This document shows positions 5,877 through 7,604 of a stretch of DNA of 7,604 nt, in pieces (position 1 is the stretch's first letter; every line of letters starts with the position of its first letter). The translations under genes were made by a program, and so were the position numbers. This stretch comes from DATBWZ01 sp036514535 (GTDB lineage Bacteria; JAMCPX01; DATBWZ01): contig DATBWZ010000102.1 of assembly GCA_036514535.1 (NCBI GenBank), forward strand, positions 1 to 7,604, given 5' to 3'. The notes beneath the pieces are model-generated. The model ran no database searches. It worked only from the letters and a program-made list of their open reading frames with translations, and was not told the origin of the DNA.

Positions 5877-7056
5877 GAAAATTCTCTATAGTTTTTTTAT
5901 AAATATCCAAAAGCATATCGTAATTTTTTCCGGGGGTGTATTTTGTTTCATATTCCTTGCGCGCTCTCTTTCCCATAAGTATTGCTTCGCTTGGATTCTC
6001 CCAGAGCCATTTGATTTTTTTTGCAAGTTCGCCTGGATTCCCTGCCTCAAAAAGCAAACCGGTTTCACCATCCTTAACCAAGTCTGCCATAGCGCCGAGG
6101 TTTGATGCAATTACCGGTTTGCTGCACGCAAAGGCTTCAACAATTGTAAGACCGAATGTCTCATACCAGAGAGATGGCATTATCATGAACCTTGCATTAT
6201 GCAGCAATTTTATTGCTTCTGAATGTGACTGCATGCCCAGAAATTCAATATTTTTTAATCCCAGGCTCCCTGCTAAACTTTTAAATTCGTCCCGTTGATG
6301 ACCATCTCCGAGGATTTTTAATGGGATATCTTTTAGTTCCTTCAATGCCGTCAATAGAATCTGAACGCCTTTCTCAAAACTCAAACGGCCCATAAAAATT
6401 GCGTAACTGCTTTTGTCAGAATAAATATCATGGGAACCAGCCAGAAAATTGGGCTTTACGACTATCTTGTTCTCCGGAAACCCGAACTCAATAAATTTTT
6501 TCCGTTCAGACTCTGTCAGGCATATAAAAAAATTAACCTTTCTCTTCCAGGTGCCGATTAATTTGTGAAACCACAGAATCAGAGCCACGATTGATGATTG
6601 AAACCGGGAGTTTTTGAAGCATCCATATTTTACACCTTTCCATAAACCGTCTTTTGCGCATTCCTCGCAAATACGGCCATCCCTGAAAAAAAATGCTATA
6701 GGGCATAAGAATCTGAAATCATGAAGGGTCTGAACAACTGGTATGCCCATCTTATAACAGGCATAATATGCGGACGGTGAAACCAGAGGAAATATATTGT
6801 GAAAATGAGCAACATCGGGCTTTTCTTTCAGGATTATTTTTTTAATATCCCTGTATGATTTTATAGACCAGATCGCTTGAATAAACATCGGTATCTTTTT
6901 GATCAAAGATGCGTTAAAAAGTTCGTCGTTATATCTTTTATAGACAACGACTTTGTGCCCTTTATCCTGAAGAAGCGACACTTCATTTTTAAACACCGAA
7001 TCATCCCCGCTCGGCGCACCGGTGCGGTGATAATTATGCAGAAGGAGGATTTGCAT
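5857..7056 (-). CDS. GT4-family glycosyltransferase with a four-cysteine insert
   Basis: A retaining GT-B glycosyltransferase for extending the cluster's glycan. Seen: an N-terminal acceptor domain beginning MQILLLHNYHRTGAPSGDD; VAHFHNIFPLVSPS at 82-95; TLHDFRFLCP at 110-119; a cysteine cluster C118-X11-C130-X2-C133-X12-C146; and a C-terminal donor domain with FMGRLSFEKG and the EX7E motif ETFGLTIVE at 298-306. The length of 399 residues is typical. The cysteines recur in a known GT4 subgroup and could bind zinc or form a structural knob; that is inference. The start overlaps the acyltransferase end by 23 nt. The region just before the ATG is an A8 run followed by GAG, so there is no normal Shine-Dalgarno and translation may be coupled. 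Donor and acceptor sugars are unknown. Confidence 0.92.
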   Translation of the reverse strand: MQILLLHNYHRTGAPSGDDSVFKNEVSLLQDKGHKVVVYKRYNDELFNASLIKKIPMFIQAIWSIKSYRDIKKIILKEKPDVAHFHNIFPLVSPSAYYACYKMGIPVVQTLHDFRFLCPIAFFFRDGRICEECAKDGLWKGVKYGCFKNSRFQSSIVALILWFHKLIGTWKRKVNFFICLTESERKKFIEFGFPENKIVVKPNFLAGSHDIYSDKSSYAIFMGRLSFEKGVQILLTALKELKDIPLKILGDGHQRDEFKSLAGSLGLKNIEFLGMQSHSEAIKLLHNARFMIMPSLWYETFGLTIVEAFACSKPVIASNLGAMADLVKDGETGLLFEAGNPGELAKKIKWLWENPSEAILMGKRARKEYETKYTPGKNYDMLLDIYKKTIENFHARKTD

Positions 7057-7604
7057 CTCTTTTTTTTAAAACTTTTGCAGGGTTGCCTGCAATGATGACG
7101 TTTTCTTCTACAGATTTTGTGACTACGCTACCCGCTCCTATAATTGAACCACTACCAATAACGGTTCCTCCTAAAATTACTACATTAGATCCAATCCATA
7201 CATTATCTTTTATTTTAACCGGAGTTTTTGCTATTCCCTGTTCTTTTATAGCGATGCTGTCTGTTCCATAATTATGTTCTTCGGATAATATAGTGATATT
7301 TGGACCCATTAAAACGTTCTTTCCTATCTCTATCCCTCCTGTAGCCCCTAAAAAGCAATTAACATTACACGCACTCCCGGTTCTCATTATAAAATAGCCA
7401 TCATAAGAAGCTAAGTTTCCAGACCGAATAAAAGCATTTCTTCCTATAGTACAATAGCTCTCTATGACAACCCCATTCTCCGAAGACGCATCAATGTACG
7501 AAAAATCATGAATGGTAACAAATTTTCCAATTTTTATTCTCCCCTTGCATTTTAACTTCACGCCCTTACCAACAAAACATAATTTTCTGAATCGTATTAA
7601 TCCC
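7034..7604 (-). CDS. Hexapeptide-repeat acyltransferase (5' end beyond the window)
   Basis: A left-handed beta-helix acyltransferase, probably an acetyl-CoA-dependent O- or N-acetyltransferase modifying a polysaccharide sugar. Seen: repeated hexapeptide rungs such as IEIGKN, VKIKDNVWIGSNVVI and GSGSIIGAGSVV; a putative catalytic His in SEEHNY (codon 7274-7276), placed as in Maa/WbbJ-like enzymes; and the usual ending VIIAGNPAKVLKKR. A GTG at 7561 could be taken as the start, but the frame stays open to the window edge and reads GLIRFRKLCFVGKGV, which fits the N-terminal rung of the family. The real start therefore lies outside. Hand-counted G+C is about 37% (7081-7560), the lowest of the sampled genes. 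It is the most upstream visible gene of the polysaccharide cluster. Confidence 0.9.
   Translation of the reverse strand, partial: GLIRFRKLCFVGKGVKLKCKGRIKIGKFVTIHDFSYIDASSENGVVIESYCTIGRNAFIRSGNLASYDGYFIMRTGSACNVNCFLGATGGIEIGKNVLMGPNITILSEEHNYGTDSIAIKEQGIAKTPVKIKDNVWIGSNVVILGGTVIGSGSIIGAGSVVTKSVEENVIIAGNPAKVLKKRDANPPSA

Noticed and set aside
5764..6298. ORFs at 5764-6105 (+), 5936-6298 (+) and 5886-6110 (-)
   Set aside because: These are antisense or alternate-frame readings of the two glycosyltransferase genes, without independent start signals.
7057..7070. A8 run at the acyltransferase/GT4 junction as a programmed -1 frameshift site creating a fusion
   Set aside because: The GT4 frame is +1, not -1, relative to the acyltransferase, and each gene has complete family ends. 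An ordinary overlap explains it.
6877..7271. Plus-strand ORFs at 6877-7095 and 7083-7271
   Set aside because: Antisense to the GT4 and acyltransferase genes. The second is the reverse of beta-helix repeat codons.
1..7604. CRISPR arrays, tRNA or rRNA genes, insertion sequences, riboswitches
   Set aside because: No spaced repeats, cloverleaf patterns, transposase motifs, terminal inverted repeats or recognisable aptamer were seen on reading both strands.

Overview
The window looks like chromosomal DNA from a free-living, motile Gram-negative-type bacterium of moderate G+C. By eye G+C is about 37% in the rightmost gene and about 46% in the reductase gene. A membrane chemoreceptor, a geranylgeranyl-reductase-type flavoprotein and an envelope polysaccharide cluster together would fit Nitrospirota or a deltaproteobacterial lineage. 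That placement is an impression, not a phylogenetic result. Eight of the nine genes read leftward (minus strand). The exception is a 32-codon gene on the plus strand.

Right part (about 4102-7604): four tightly packed minus-strand genes of a surface polysaccharide cluster. In transcription order they are a hexapeptide-repeat acyltransferase (5' end outside the window), a GT4 glycosyltransferase with a four-cysteine insert, a DUF1972/WchF-like glycosyltransferase, and a small PglC-type phosphoglycosyl transferase. The first two junctions overlap by 23 and 20 nt. The last gap is 41 nt. Together they would load a phospho-sugar on a polyprenyl phosphate carrier, extend it, and O- or N-acylate one of the sugars.

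Middle part (about 2421-4101): a geranylgeranyl-reductase-family FAD protein with its own Shine-Dalgarno and plausible promoter, then a YccU-type CoA-binding protein. Between them lies a perfect 11-bp inverted repeat with the reductase stop codon in its loop. The repeat also covers most of the -35 element of a promoter predicted to give a leaderless message for the CoA-binding gene.

Left part (1-2420): a 315-bp gap holds a good sigma70-type promoter for coaE (minus) and, divergently on the plus strand, a very basic 32-residue ORF (2245-2343) with a TATAAT box and a Shine-Dalgarno-like sequence. coaE overlaps by 10 nt a methyl-accepting chemotaxis protein whose 3' end lies beyond position 1. 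The receptor has an altered hairpin tip: the usual Glu and Arg of the trimer-contact region are Ile and Gln.

Most of the window is ordinary biosynthesis and envelope content. The item most likely to be undescribed is the 32-residue basic protein, which resembles small ribosome-associated proteins in composition but which I cannot place in a known family.
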